Assembly: GCF_004353905.1 (NCBI RefSeq)
Contig: NZ_SMOD01000009.1
Coordinates: 124,001-188,000, forward strand
Reading direction: 5' to 3'
From: Paraburkholderia guartelaensis
GTDB taxonomy: Bacteria > Pseudomonadota > Gammaproteobacteria > Burkholderiales > Burkholderiaceae
DNA length: 64,000 bases
Shown: positions 25,115 through 33,547 of the stretch, in pieces
How the letters are laid out: each line of letters starts with the position of its first letter
Numbering within the stretch: position 1 is the stretch's first letter
Notes under the pieces: model-generated
The model's input: the letters and a program-made list of their open reading frames with translations, nothing else
The model's database searches: none
What the model was told of the DNA's origin: nothing
Made by a program: the position numbers and the translations under genes

Positions 25115-26038
25115 TTACTTCGCCGCGCTGACCATGTAGTCGACGGCGGCCTTGACGTCGGCGTCCGATGCCGTCGAGCCACCCTTGGGAGGCATCTGGC
25201 CCTTGCCGTGCAGCGCGTAGTTGTAGACGGTGTCCATCGGGTCCTTGAGGCGCGGCGCCCAGTCGGCCTTGTTGCCGAATTTCGGCGCGCCCAGCACGCC
25301 CGCGGCGTGACACGCCTGGCAAACCTGCTGATAGAGCGCCTTGCCCGCCTGCGAGGCGTCGGCGCTTTGCGAGTCGCCACCGGCCGCGGGAGCGGACGAA
25401 GCCTGCGGGATGGCCGCGATCGCCGCTGCGGCGGCTTGCGCCTGGGCGGCGTTCGCATCGGCGCCCGACGCACCCGAGGCCGGTGCAGCGGCCGCCGCGC
25501 CCGAAGCCGCAGTGGCTGCATTGGCCGCGCCTGGCGCGGGCTTGGGCGGATCCTGGAAGTTCGCGCCGGCGTGGTTCGCCATATAGGCGACGGCGAGGCC
25601 GATTTCGTAATCGCTGTAGTCGTCCGGGCTCGTGCCGCCGCGCGGGGGCATCGCGCCCTTGCCGGAGAGCGCCGTCTTCCAGAGCGTGTCGAAGCCCTGG
25701 GCGATACGCGGCGCCCAGTCGCCCGAGTTGCCGAACTTCGGCGCACCGGCGGCGCCCGAGGCGTGACACGCCGAGCAGACAGCCTGAAAGACCTGCTCGC
25801 CGGTCTTGTAGACGCGTGGCGCATTGGCGTCGCGCACGTTGACCTGCGCGACCGGCGCGATGCGCGCGGCGACCTGCTGGGTGGAGAGTTCGTCGGTGCC
25901 CGCGCCGGTGCGCGTCGTGTTGTCGACGTAATAGGCGAGCAGAATGATGATGACGATGGGGACGGCAAACCCGGCGATGACAGCGGCGATCAGCTGGCCG
26001 GGCGTTTTGATCGGGGCTCCGTGGGGTGCTTCGCTCAT
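25115..26038 (-). CDS. Membrane-anchored diheme cytochrome c (c5 family)
   Basis: The 307-residue protein has one N-terminal membrane helix (about residues 21-40, QLIAAVIAGFAVPIVIIILL) and two class-I cytochrome domains. Heme 1 binds at CSACH (residues VCSACHASGAAGAPKFG) and heme 2 at CQACH (VCQACHAAGVLGAPKFG). The repeats share GDWAPR/ADWAPR and GKGAMPPRGG/GKGQMPPKGG, where Met is the likely sixth ligand. An Ala-rich linker of about 60 residues joins them. It is an electron carrier facing the periplasm. I use the ATG at 26038, with GGGAG upstream. The longer frame to 26113 has no support. Confidence 0.92.
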   Translation of the reverse strand: MSEAPHGAPIKTPGQLIAAVIAGFAVPIVIIILLAYYVDNTTRTGAGTDELSTQQVAARIAPVAQVNVRDANAPRVYKTGEQVFQAVCSACHASGAAGAPKFGNSGDWAPRIAQGFDTLWKTALSGKGAMPPRGGTSPDDYSDYEIGLAVAYMANHAGANFQDPPKPAPGAANAATAASGAAAAAPASGASGADANAAQAQAAAAAIAAIPQASSAPAAGGDSQSADASQAGKALYQQVCQACHAAGVLGAPKFGNKADWAPRLKDPMDTVYNYALHGKGQMPPKGGSTASDADVKAAVDYMVSAAK

Positions 26039-26250
26039 GCTTGTCTCGACTCCCGTTGGTTTTATGGTGAGCGGTACAGCAGGACGGCAATGGCCATGCG
26101 GCAGATCAAACACCGACGATTATAGACGGAAGGTTTTCCGGCTGGTGGGTGGGCGCGGACGTAGTTCAGCGGGCGTTTACCCGGAGCGGGCGGGCTGGCG
26201 GCCAGCGCGGTAGTGTCCGATGGCGATGCGGCCCCCAATAACCCGTGCGG

Positions 26251-26279
26251 TGGACGGTTTAACCGAAACCGGTTATTCT
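26251..26279 (+). promoter_or_regulatory. Putative promoter of tRNA-Arg
   Basis: TGGACG (26251-26256) and TATTCT (26274-26279) are 17 bases apart, about 70 bases upstream of the tRNA. The spacer contains the near-palindrome AACCGAAACCGGTT. Confidence 0.4.
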
Positions 26280-26345
26280 CTCGGTCTCTCTTCGGCGCTG
26301 CCTTTTCCGTATTCTTCGGTCAGTCGGCGGCGCCAGCAAATCAAC

Positions 26346-26421
26346 GCGCCCGTAGCTCAATGGATAGAGTACTGCCCTCCGAAGGCAGGGGTTGCTGGTT
26401 CGATCCCAGCCGGGCGCGCCA
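26346..26421 (+). tRNA. tRNA-Arg (anticodon CCG)
   Basis: A complete cloverleaf can be drawn. The acceptor GCGCCCG pairs with CGGGCGC. The D-arm contains AGCTCAATGGATAGAGT. The anticodon stem CTGCC/GGCAG encloses CTCCGAA with anticodon CCG. The T-arm contains GGTTCGATCC. The CCA tail is encoded at 26419-26421. It reads CGG arginine codons. Confidence 0.98.
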
Positions 26422-26629
26422 AAGTCTGCTAAAGCTCTCCGCGATTTTCTACGCCGCGCATGCCGTGCGGGTATTTGCCTCGCCCAGGCGAGACGTGCTC
26501 GATCCGGCCGGCTGCGAATTCAGAAATGCCGTTGACGCGGCTTTTCCTGCATGAACGCCGTGGGTGCGGGAGATGGCGCTTGGCGACCGCAAGCAGTCGC
26601 ATTGAGCGCCATAACAAGGGATGTCGAAA

Positions 26630-27304
26630 TTAGATAGCCGCCGGGTTCTCAACCATGGCGCAAGTGATCGGTGCTTGCCGGTGGCCTTGCGGGCGACGTT
26701 CGAACGCAACGATGCTGTCGTAGCAGGCGATGTAATCCGTACTCTTCGTGAAGCTCGAAATCGGGATATTGCCTCTCGAATGAACTGCATTCAGTTCGTC
26801 GATCTTGTTTTTGGCGAATTCGATAAAACTCCCTGGCCGCCCTACGCCGCCCTGATATTCAGGCCAGTAGCAGGTGTGAGTGTCCTCCACCATATAAATT
26901 CCGTTCTTGTGAAGCCTGTCGTACATCAACTCGAAGGAAGCGATCATGTGATTCATGACATGGCTTCCGTCGTCGAGAACGATGTCCACTTCCGGATATT
27001 TGCGGAAGATCTGATCGATTAGCGCAGGGTCATCCTGGCTGCCGATGAAAATCTCGATACCCTCGGCTTCATGGGCCTTGCACTGAGGATTGATATCGAC
27101 CCCTATGATTCTGGATCCGGCTCCGAAGAACTCCTTCCACATTGCCAATGATCCACCGCCAAATACGCCGATTTCGATCATCACGGGCGCTTTATTTCTG
27201 AAGCGCGCGAAGTGGCGCTCATAAATGTCAAAGTAATGAATCCACTTATGCAGTCGCTTGTCCGGATTATTGAGAAAATACTTGTGCAGAAAGCCGTCAG
27301 TCAT
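26630..27304 (-). CDS. Class I SAM-dependent methyltransferase (MycE-like)
   Basis: The 224-residue protein has a Rossmann SAM site at VMIEIGVFGGGSLAMWKEFFG and the acidic motif GVDINPQC. The later DIVLDDGSHVMNHMIASFE motif is shared with sugar O-methyltransferases such as MycE/ElmM (from memory). It is therefore a candidate for methylating a deoxysugar. I chose the ATG at 27304 (MTDGFLHKYFL) because AAGG sits seven bases upstream. The ATG six bases earlier has poor spacing. Base composition is visibly lower in G+C than its neighbours, with frequent AT-ending codons, suggesting acquisition. It overlaps no gene, and lies 41 bases after the next methyltransferase. Confidence 0.85.
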   Translation of the reverse strand: MTDGFLHKYFLNNPDKRLHKWIHYFDIYERHFARFRNKAPVMIEIGVFGGGSLAMWKEFFGAGSRIIGVDINPQCKAHEAEGIEIFIGSQDDPALIDQIFRKYPEVDIVLDDGSHVMNHMIASFELMYDRLHKNGIYMVEDTHTCYWPEYQGGVGRPGSFIEFAKNKIDELNAVHSRGNIPISSFTKSTDYIACYDSIVAFERRPQGHRQAPITCAMVENPAAI

Positions 27305-27345
27305 TTCCATGCCTTGATCGATGCATCGAATGGGAATACTTAAAA

Positions 27346-28017
27346 CTAGGAAGGTACAACCGCCCGGAACACGAACTGGAACGCCTTCGCGTCCTCGACC
27401 GCAGCGTTTGCATCGGCACCCGCTGCGCTCGCCATAGCACGAATGACGGGCAAAAAGGCCTCGCGTTGCGGCTCGTGGAAGATCCGCGCCTTGCCGGCAT
27501 CGACGACAAACCCCGCGTCGCGAAACATCTCCAGCATCGTGACGCGCGTGAACCAGCGGATATGTGTGCGGTCGAACAAGCCGGAATCCTGATACCGGAA
27601 GTCGCCAAAGCTCAAACGAGCCTGCACGCTCCAGTGCTGCGCATTCGGAATGCACGCAACGACGCTCCCCCCGCGATCCATCGTCCCGCGAATTTTCTTG
27701 AGGAGTGCCCAAGGATCGTGAAGGTGTTCGAGCACGTCCCCGAAGACCCAGCAATCGGCATTGAGGTCCGAACGAATTTGCTCGACAGTTACTCGCTCGA
27801 CGTCTACATCGACTACGCGGTCGCAGTGTTCACGTGCCATCTCGGCATAAGCCGGGACAATCTCGATCCCGGTGTAGTGCACCCCCGGATTCGTTTTTTT
27901 GTATTCGCGTGCCAGCGCTCCGGAACTGCAGCCGACTTCCAGCACGCGGCGGGCGCCTTGCGGCATGAGGTTAAGTAAGTCCGGATTGTGATGCTGATGG
28001 ACGGGAGTTTGATCCAA
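27346..28017 (-). CDS. Class I SAM-dependent methyltransferase (Methyltransf_23 type)
   Basis: The 223-residue protein shows motif I VLEVGCSSGALAREY, the post-I acidic turn GIEIVPAYAEMA and GDVLEHLHDPW, a signature of Methyltransf_23 proteins. These are common in O-antigen and flagellin glycan clusters. The start is a TTG at 28017 (MDQTPVHQHHNPDLL) with GGAG six bases upstream. It is transcribed toward the MycE-like gene with a 41-base gap. The large TPR glycosyltransferase lies 93 bases upstream on the same strand. Methylation of a filament glycan is inference from context. Confidence 0.85.
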   Translation of the reverse strand: MDQTPVHQHHNPDLLNLMPQGARRVLEVGCSSGALAREYKKTNPGVHYTGIEIVPAYAEMAREHCDRVVDVDVERVTVEQIRSDLNADCWVFGDVLEHLHDPWALLKKIRGTMDRGGSVVACIPNAQHWSVQARLSFGDFRYQDSGLFDRTHIRWFTRVTMLEMFRDAGFVVDAGKARIFHEPQREAFLPVIRAMASAAGADANAAVEDAKAFQFVFRAVVPS

Positions 28018-28110
28018 TTTAGGCTCCGGTGGATTTCGCTAGGCTGGCTGTGAAGGCGTTTCGACAAGGGGCGGTATTTCGATAGTTGCGATTACCGCCC
28101 GCCGCGCGCC

Positions 28111-31100
28111 TCACTCTCCATATTTGCCCAAATAAGACACGTACCCTTCCCGCCAGGTGGGTGTCCCAAAGGCACCGCCACTCTCGTGAACCACGCTCAG
28201 CGGCCACGTACCCATGCGCAGGCCCTTCAGTTCTGCCTGACGGCAGAAGTCCATATCGTAGAAGTGGAACTTGAACTGCTCGTCGAAACGCAGGCCGCTC
28301 TTCACGAGCGTATCGCTATCCGCAATCAACAGAAGGCCGTCGAGAAGCTTGCATTCCTGTCCGGAAGGCCCGAAGGTCGACGCGATGTTGCACGGAAAAC
28401 CCGTGCCGTGACCGACGGTTCCGCTCAGATATTTGCGCTCGTCCCACTGCAGATCCGGCGTGGCGAAGGCCCATGCAGGCTGGCGCGGCACACGGCGCAG
28501 GTTGCCGGCGAGTCCCACCACCTCGAAACGGGCAAGGGATTCGCGGATGCGCTCGGTCCAGAAGAAGTCGTTGAGCCAGACGTCGTCGTGAACGAATACG
28601 AGGATGGCCGGACGCTGCTTCGCCTCTTCGATCGCCGTGTTGTAGATGCTGGACAGTCCACGCGTGTTGTTGTCGAACAGTTGGAGTTCGACGTTTGGAA
28701 GGTGCGCGTAGAGCTTCAGCGAGCGGCCAAGTGCCGTTTCATTCGAGAACTGCTCTCGGGAGCGACGGGTGCCACAGATGATACGGATGGGTTTCGTCGC
28801 TGCGGGGATGTCGGTCACTGCGTCGATCGACGTGATCGATCCGGCTGTCGGCGCAATGCTCCGTTGCTCGTCACGCGCCTCCTCGACAACTGGCTCCGCC
28901 GACGCATCTTGCGGCTGCGCCAGGACCTCGAAATGCTCGGGTGCAAGCCCGTCGCACCAGCGCTGCCACATGGTTCTCAGCGCACGCGATACGGCGTTGG
29001 CGATCGTGCTCGCGCTGATGATGGGCGACTGCATGCAGTGCTGGCGCAACTCGCGGCGTACCGTTGCGAGCGCGTCGAGGTCGTCAGCCAGCGCGACGCA
29101 CTTGCTCACGAAGTCGTCCTTGTCGCGCGCGACGAACGCCTCGTTGAGCCCGAGGTGCGAGAGCCATCCCGTGCTGCCGCGGCTCGCCATCGAAACGCCG
29201 GGCAGGGTCACAGTGGGAACGCCCATCCAGAGGGCGTGCATGGTCGTGGTCGAGCCGGCGAAAGGGAACGCGTCGAGACAGACATCCACCTGCTGATGCT
29301 GTTGCAGGTAGACGTCGGTGCCCTTGCGCTGCATAAAGCTGATGCGGCTCACGTCGATGCCTTCGCTTGCGAACAGCTTGGCCAGTTTGTTCATTTGTTC
29401 GACCGACGTGATCGCGCCAATGAGCATGCGAGAAGTCGGTATCTCGCGAAGCACGCGTGCCCAGAGCGCCACGACTTCCGGCCCAATCTTGACCAGACGG
29501 CTGAAGCTGCCGAACGTCAAGAAGCCGTTTTTCAAGGCGGGCAGCTCGTTTACGTCCGGCGCCTGCTTGTACGGCTTGAATGGCGCGAGAGCCGGCAGGA
29601 ACACGAGCTTTTCCGAAAAGCAGTTGGCGAACTGCTCGAGCGGCGTGACGAACCGGTCCGACATGTAGTAGTCGATCGAGGTCAGGCCGGTCGTGGCGGG
29701 ATTGCCGATCCAGCTCACCTGGACGGGCGCGGGCTTGTGTGCGAATGCCACGAGACGGTTGCGACCGGTATGGCCGGTCAGATCGATCAGGATATCGATG
29801 CCGTCTTTGCGGATTTTTTCTGCGACCGCAGCGTCCGTCATGCCGAAGACTTCATGCCACTCTTGCGCGTGCTCCCGGATCGTATTCGTGAAAGCGTCTG
29901 TGACCACGTAGTTCGAATAGACGTGCAGTGACAGGCTTGTGTCGCGGGCCAGATGCTCGATGATCGACTGGAAGAAATAGGCGACCGGGTGATTGATCAG
30001 GTCGCCCGAAACGAAGCCGATCCGCAGGCGACGCGACGGATTCCGATCATTGGTGTGCGCCGAGCGCTGCGCGCGCAGGGGGGCTTCCTGGCGCTTCCCG
30101 AACTCGCTGAATTCGGCGAATGCGCTTGCTGCGTCGAGATCGGTCTTGTGCATCAGGCAGAAGAGCAGGTTGCTGTGCGTGGCTGCCTGCATCGGCGCGA
30201 GTTCGAGCGCCTTGCGGAACGCACTTTCCGCTTCATCGTACTGGCCATCCTCGTTCAGCGCGTTAGCCAGCGCGTCGAGTTCGATAGCGTCACGAGGTGC
30301 CAGTTCCACGGCGCGGCGCATCTGGGCGATGCCCTCGCCGGCGCGGCCCGTTGCCTGCAGGGCGGCACCCAACGTGCGATGCAGTGCTGAACTCTCGGGA
30401 TGCTTTTCGAGCGCCTGGCGGCACTGCGCGACGGCTCGCTGGGGCTGGCGTGTGATATGCAGCGCGTCGGCCAGCATGATCTGGACCGGGAGATTGTGGG
30501 GCAGCAGGCTGCTGGCTCGCTCGGCCGCCGTCACCGACTCCGCATACTTGCCTGCGCGCTGCAGGGCGTGAGTGAGCATAACCCAGCATTCGCCATGCGA
30601 CGGGTTTTGCTCTGTCAAGCGACGGGCAAGCTTCAGTGCAGCCTCGATCTTTCTGTTGTTGAAAAGATCTGCAAACTGACGCAATTCTGTCGCGCTTGCG
30701 CGGCGCGGATCGATTTTCGCTGCAGGCGCGTCTGGCGTTTCCTGCTTTGGCGTAGCTTCGGTTGTCTCCGCTGCGGCCTCGTGCGAAGTTTCAGCTACGA
30801 GCACGGGCGCCGAATCACGCTGGGGCAGACGAGCCAACAACGTCTCGATGGCGTCCGCGGGAACGCCGCATTGCCGCGCCACGTCCAGCGCCATCCGAGC
30901 GGCTTCGAACTGGTTGCTGGCGGTCAGGGCGTTGAAGTAGTAGACCCAGAGCTGCGCGAAATTCGGCGTATGTCCGAGCACCGATTCGAAATGCGGCACG
31001 GCCTCGGCAGGCCGGTCCGTTTGCATGTACAGCACGCCCATGTGGTAATTGGCGTCGACATGATCGCTGTCCGCTTCCAGCACGATGGCGTAGAGCGCTT

Positions 31101-31227
31101 CGGCTTCCCTGTATTCCTGCTTGCGATGATGTTCGATCCCGGCTTCCATGACGAGCTGGATATCGTCCCCCATTTGCGATTGGGGGGCGAGCGCGGTGGT
31201 TTCGGTCGGTGTTGGAAAAGCGGTCAT
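28111..31227 (-). CDS. TPR / O-GlcNAc-transferase-like / C-terminal glycosyltransferase fusion; probable flagellin glycosyltransferase
   Basis: The 1038-residue protein has three parts. Residues about 25-355 hold tetratricopeptide repeats with an Ala/Pro/Glu-rich break near 140-175. Residues 399-755 are a GT41 (SPINDLY/OGT-type) catalytic domain: RIGFVSGDLINHP with His413, TFGSFSRLVK with Lys580 and LDAFPFAGSTTTMHALWMG. These align with OGT residues I recall as His498 and Lys842. Residues about 812-1038 form a second, GT2/StrF-like glycosyltransferase domain with IRIICGTRR, VFVHDDVWLNDFF and a late FHFYDMDFCRQAE acidic motif. OGT-type enzymes glycosylate Ser/Thr. It sits next to fliT-fliD-fliC, and I recall a homologous gene in B. 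cenocepacia being required for flagellin glycosylation. The minus-strand terminator at 31397 separates it from fliT. Confidence 0.88.
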   Translation of the reverse strand: MTAFPTPTETTALAPQSQMGDDIQLVMEAGIEHHRKQEYREAEALYAIVLEADSDHVDANYHMGVLYMQTDRPAEAVPHFESVLGHTPNFAQLWVYYFNALTASNQFEAARMALDVARQCGVPADAIETLLARLPQRDSAPVLVAETSHEAAAETTEATPKQETPDAPAAKIDPRRASATELRQFADLFNNRKIEAALKLARRLTEQNPSHGECWVMLTHALQRAGKYAESVTAAERASSLLPHNLPVQIMLADALHITRQPQRAVAQCRQALEKHPESSALHRTLGAALQATGRAGEGIAQMRRAVELAPRDAIELDALANALNEDGQYDEAESAFRKALELAPMQAATHSNLLFCLMHKTDLDAASAFAEFSEFGKRQEAPLRAQRSAHTNDRNPSRRLRIGFVSGDLINHPVAYFFQSIIEHLARDTSLSLHVYSNYVVTDAFTNTIREHAQEWHEVFGMTDAAVAEKIRKDGIDILIDLTGHTGRNRLVAFAHKPAPVQVSWIGNPATTGLTSIDYYMSDRFVTPLEQFANCFSEKLVFLPALAPFKPYKQAPDVNELPALKNGFLTFGSFSRLVKIGPEVVALWARVLREIPTSRMLIGAITSVEQMNKLAKLFASEGIDVSRISFMQRKGTDVYLQQHQQVDVCLDAFPFAGSTTTMHALWMGVPTVTLPGVSMASRGSTGWLSHLGLNEAFVARDKDDFVSKCVALADDLDALATVRRELRQHCMQSPIISASTIANAVSRALRTMWQRWCDGLAPEHFEVLAQPQDASAEPVVEEARDEQRSIAPTAGSITSIDAVTDIPAATKPIRIICGTRRSREQFSNETALGRSLKLYAHLPNVELQLFDNNTRGLSSIYNTAIEEAKQRPAILVFVHDDVWLNDFFWTERIRESLARFEVVGLAGNLRRVPRQPAWAFATPDLQWDERKYLSGTVGHGTGFPCNIASTFGPSGQECKLLDGLLLIADSDTLVKSGLRFDEQFKFHFYDMDFCRQAELKGLRMGTWPLSVVHESGGAFGTPTWREGYVSYLGKYGE

Positions 31228-31396
31228 GACGAAGGCGTGCTTGCGCCGCGGTTAGCAGAGGTAAGGCAATTATCGAGGGCGCTCACTCGGGACGAATCGC
31301 CGAGTTGACGTCAAAACGCCCGCCAATTCGGTGGCGCGAGCAACGGGCGGAGATGGGGCCGGGGTCAGATGCGAGACGCGTGCGCAGAGGGCGCAT

Positions 31397-31422
31397 AAAA
31401 CAAAAGCCCGCACGAGGCGGGC
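31397..31422 (-). terminator. Terminator after fliT
   Basis: On the minus strand GCCCGC pairs with GCGGGC around a 5-base loop, followed by TTTTGTTTT. It lies about 75 bases after the fliT stop and precedes the glycosyltransferase gene by about 170 bases. Confidence 0.75.
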
Positions 31423-31495
31423 CAAGGTACGCGAATGCGCCCCGAAGGGCGCAATGATTGCTTGTTATTCCTGCACGCTCTGCGCAGTCCCTACT

Positions 31496-31795
31496 TCAGA
31501 ACTGCGCAACGCGCTGATACTGGTTCACGTTGCGCGTGGCCTGCATGGCGGAACGGTACTCGGCGCTGAGCGTGCTTTGTGCCGACTCTGCCTCTGCGGC
31601 GATGCGCGCATCGATCGCATGCACCTGCTTGAGCACCTCGAGCGCGGCGCCCGTTTGCTTCGCGGAGAGCGACATGAGAAGCGGCGAGCGTTCGTTCGCG
31701 AGCTCGGCCGCCTTCTCCCATTCGCCGACGGCTGCCGCCTGTTCGATGTCTTTCGTGATCTGCCAGATGCGATCGATGGGCGCTGCGAATTCCAT
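31496..31795 (-). CDS. fliT: Flagellar export chaperone FliT
   Basis: This 99-residue, almost entirely alpha-helical protein lies immediately downstream of fliD (23-base gap). FliT proteins cap FliD before export and, in enterics, bind FlhDC. Sequence similarity among FliT proteins is low, so the call leans on size, helical character, operon position and partial motifs (WEKAAELANERSPLL; AEYRSAMQATRNVNQY). The ATG at 31795 has AGGAGA at ideal spacing. Confidence 0.8.
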   Translation of the reverse strand: MEFAAPIDRIWQITKDIEQAAAVGEWEKAAELANERSPLLMSLSAKQTGAALEVLKQVHAIDARIAAEAESAQSTLSAEYRSAMQATRNVNQYQRVAQF

Positions 31796-31818
31796 GTCGT
31801 CTCTCCTGCTGGATGCGC

Positions 31819-33402
31819 TTAGCTCTTGTTGGTGGCCAGCGCACCTGCGCTGTTCGTGCCGCCGAAGAGCTGCGTGAGGTACTGCTGGTTGCTGTTCATC
31901 GTCGCCATCAGCGTGTTGAGCGCGGTGAACTGCGCCGTGTACATGCTGGTGAGCTGCGACTGGTAGTCCGCGAGATTCGACTGCTGCGTCGAAAGGTTCG
32001 TCAGGTCAGTCTGGATCGCGTTGGTACGCGTCGTGATGACGCCAGTGCTCGACTGATAGCTCGTGATGTTGTTGTTCAACTGGGCGGCCACGCCGGTGGT
32101 CGAATTGAACAGCGCTGCCACGGTCGACTGATTGTTCTGCAGTGCGGTGTTCAGCGTATCGCTGTCGATCGCGAGCGAGCCGTCCGAATTCAGCGTGATG
32201 CCGATCGAAGCGAGGCTGGTCGTCGTGCTGCCGCTCTTCACGCCCGTCGCGACGATCGTCGCGAGCTGGTTCTGAATCATGTTCAACGTCGAGTCGCCGA
32301 GCAGCACGCCTTGCGACGTCGAGGTCGAGCTGAACGACGTGAGCGTCGCCATCGTCGTCACGAGCGTGTTGTACAGCGTGACGAAGTTGTTGATCGCGCT
32401 GGATTCCGCGCTCGTGTTCTGCGCAACCGTGAGCGTTTGTGCGCCGCTGCCCGTGCTCGACGTATCAACTGCCGATGCGGTGAGGTTCAGCGTGACGCCG
32501 GAGAGCGCGGAGGTCACCGTGTTCGTCGAGCTGGTCGCGCCTGTGCCGTCGATCGTGAAATAGGCGTCCTGCGCAGCCGTGGACTGCGTCCAGCCGGTCG
32601 TGTTGGAGATCGTCGACTGGTTGGCGGTGAGGTTGGCGGAAGTCGCGCTCGAGCTCGTGATTGCCGTGCCAGACGTGGTCGTTACAGCGAGGTTGTTCAC
32701 GGCGTCGCTGGAATTCGAATCGCTGATCGCGACGCTGATGCCATTCTGCGAACCGGTCGACGTCGAGTGCAGCACGAGGTGCGCGCCGTCGGCGCCGGTG
32801 ACGACCGTTGCCGTCACGCCCGGATTGTTGGTCGCCGAGTTGATCGCCGAAGCGATGCCCGCAACGGTGCTGTTGGAGTTGTTCAGCGAAATCGTGGTGC
32901 TGGCGCCGTTGACCGTCAACGTCATCGTGGCTGAACCGCCTGATCCGACGAGCGCCGTTGTCGCGCCGTAGCCGGTCGATGTGAGCACCTGAGCCTGTGC
33001 CACCTGCTTCAGGTCGAGCGAATAGGACCCGGCTGCCGCGCCGCTGCCTGCGGTGGCCGTAATGCCGGTGCCGCTGAGCGTCGTGCTGAATGCATTGAGG
33101 GTCGTGCCGTCCGAGAGCGGCGAGAGGCCTGCCTGAAGTGCGGAAAGCGCAGCGGAAAGCGCGCCATACGCGGAAATCTCGGTGTTGTCCTGCGTCTGCT
33201 CGGCGCTGATCGTTGCGGCCTGGCCGGCAATTTTTGCATTGACGAGCGCGGTGACGAGCGAAGTCACGTCCATCGACGAGTTGCCGGTCGAACCGCTGAC
33301 GATCGACTGGGCGGCTTCCTGCAAAGCGGCATTGCTCGCTGCGGTCGTAGCGGCGACGCTACTTGCGATCGTGCTGGCTGTCGAACTGGATACGGTGGAC
33401 AT
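31819..33402 (-). CDS. fliD: Flagellar filament cap protein FliD
   Basis: FliD forms the cap at the filament tip that folds and inserts flagellin subunits. The 527-residue protein carries the conserved N-terminal MDVTSLVTALVNAKIAGQ segment and LDLKQVAQAQVL (FliD_N). Its C-terminal FliD_C region has FVTLYNTLVTTMATLTS, SIGITLNSDGSLAID and a closing coiled coil near LADYQSQLTSMYTAQF. The central region is Ser/Thr-rich and poor in charge. No Cys is present, as usual for filament proteins. The ATG at 33402 has GGAG seven bases upstream. It is followed by fliT on the same strand. Confidence 0.95.
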   Translation of the reverse strand: MSTVSSSTASTIASSVAATTAASNAALQEAAQSIVSGSTGNSSMDVTSLVTALVNAKIAGQAATISAEQTQDNTEISAYGALSAALSALQAGLSPLSDGTTLNAFSTTLSGTGITATAGSGAAAGSYSLDLKQVAQAQVLTSTGYGATTALVGSGGSATMTLTVNGASTTISLNNSNSTVAGIASAINSATNNPGVTATVVTGADGAHLVLHSTSTGSQNGISVAISDSNSSDAVNNLAVTTTSGTAITSSSATSANLTANQSTISNTTGWTQSTAAQDAYFTIDGTGATSSTNTVTSALSGVTLNLTASAVDTSSTGSGAQTLTVAQNTSAESSAINNFVTLYNTLVTTMATLTSFSSTSTSQGVLLGDSTLNMIQNQLATIVATGVKSGSTTTSLASIGITLNSDGSLAIDSDTLNTALQNNQSTVAALFNSTTGVAAQLNNNITSYQSSTGVITTRTNAIQTDLTNLSTQQSNLADYQSQLTSMYTAQFTALNTLMATMNSNQQYLTQLFGGTNSAGALATNKS

Positions 33403-33456
33403 GAAGGGGCTCCGTGCGTCGGCGTTGCAGTGTGAATCGGTTCAAGTCTGGAAAAC

Positions 33457-33486
33457 GCCAATCGGGAGGCGATCCTCCCGATTGGC
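33457..33486 (-). terminator. Strong terminator after fliC
   Basis: GCCAATCGGGAGG pairs perfectly over 13 bases with CCTCCCGATTGGC around a 4-base loop, and GTTTTC follows on the minus strand. It lies between fliC and fliD, so fliD is partly or wholly expressed from another promoter. Confidence 0.85.
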
Positions 33487-33547
33487 TTGCGTTGCGCTCA
33501 CGGGTATGGCGGCCGGGCGCGCAACGCTTGGGCTAGAGAAGCTCGTA

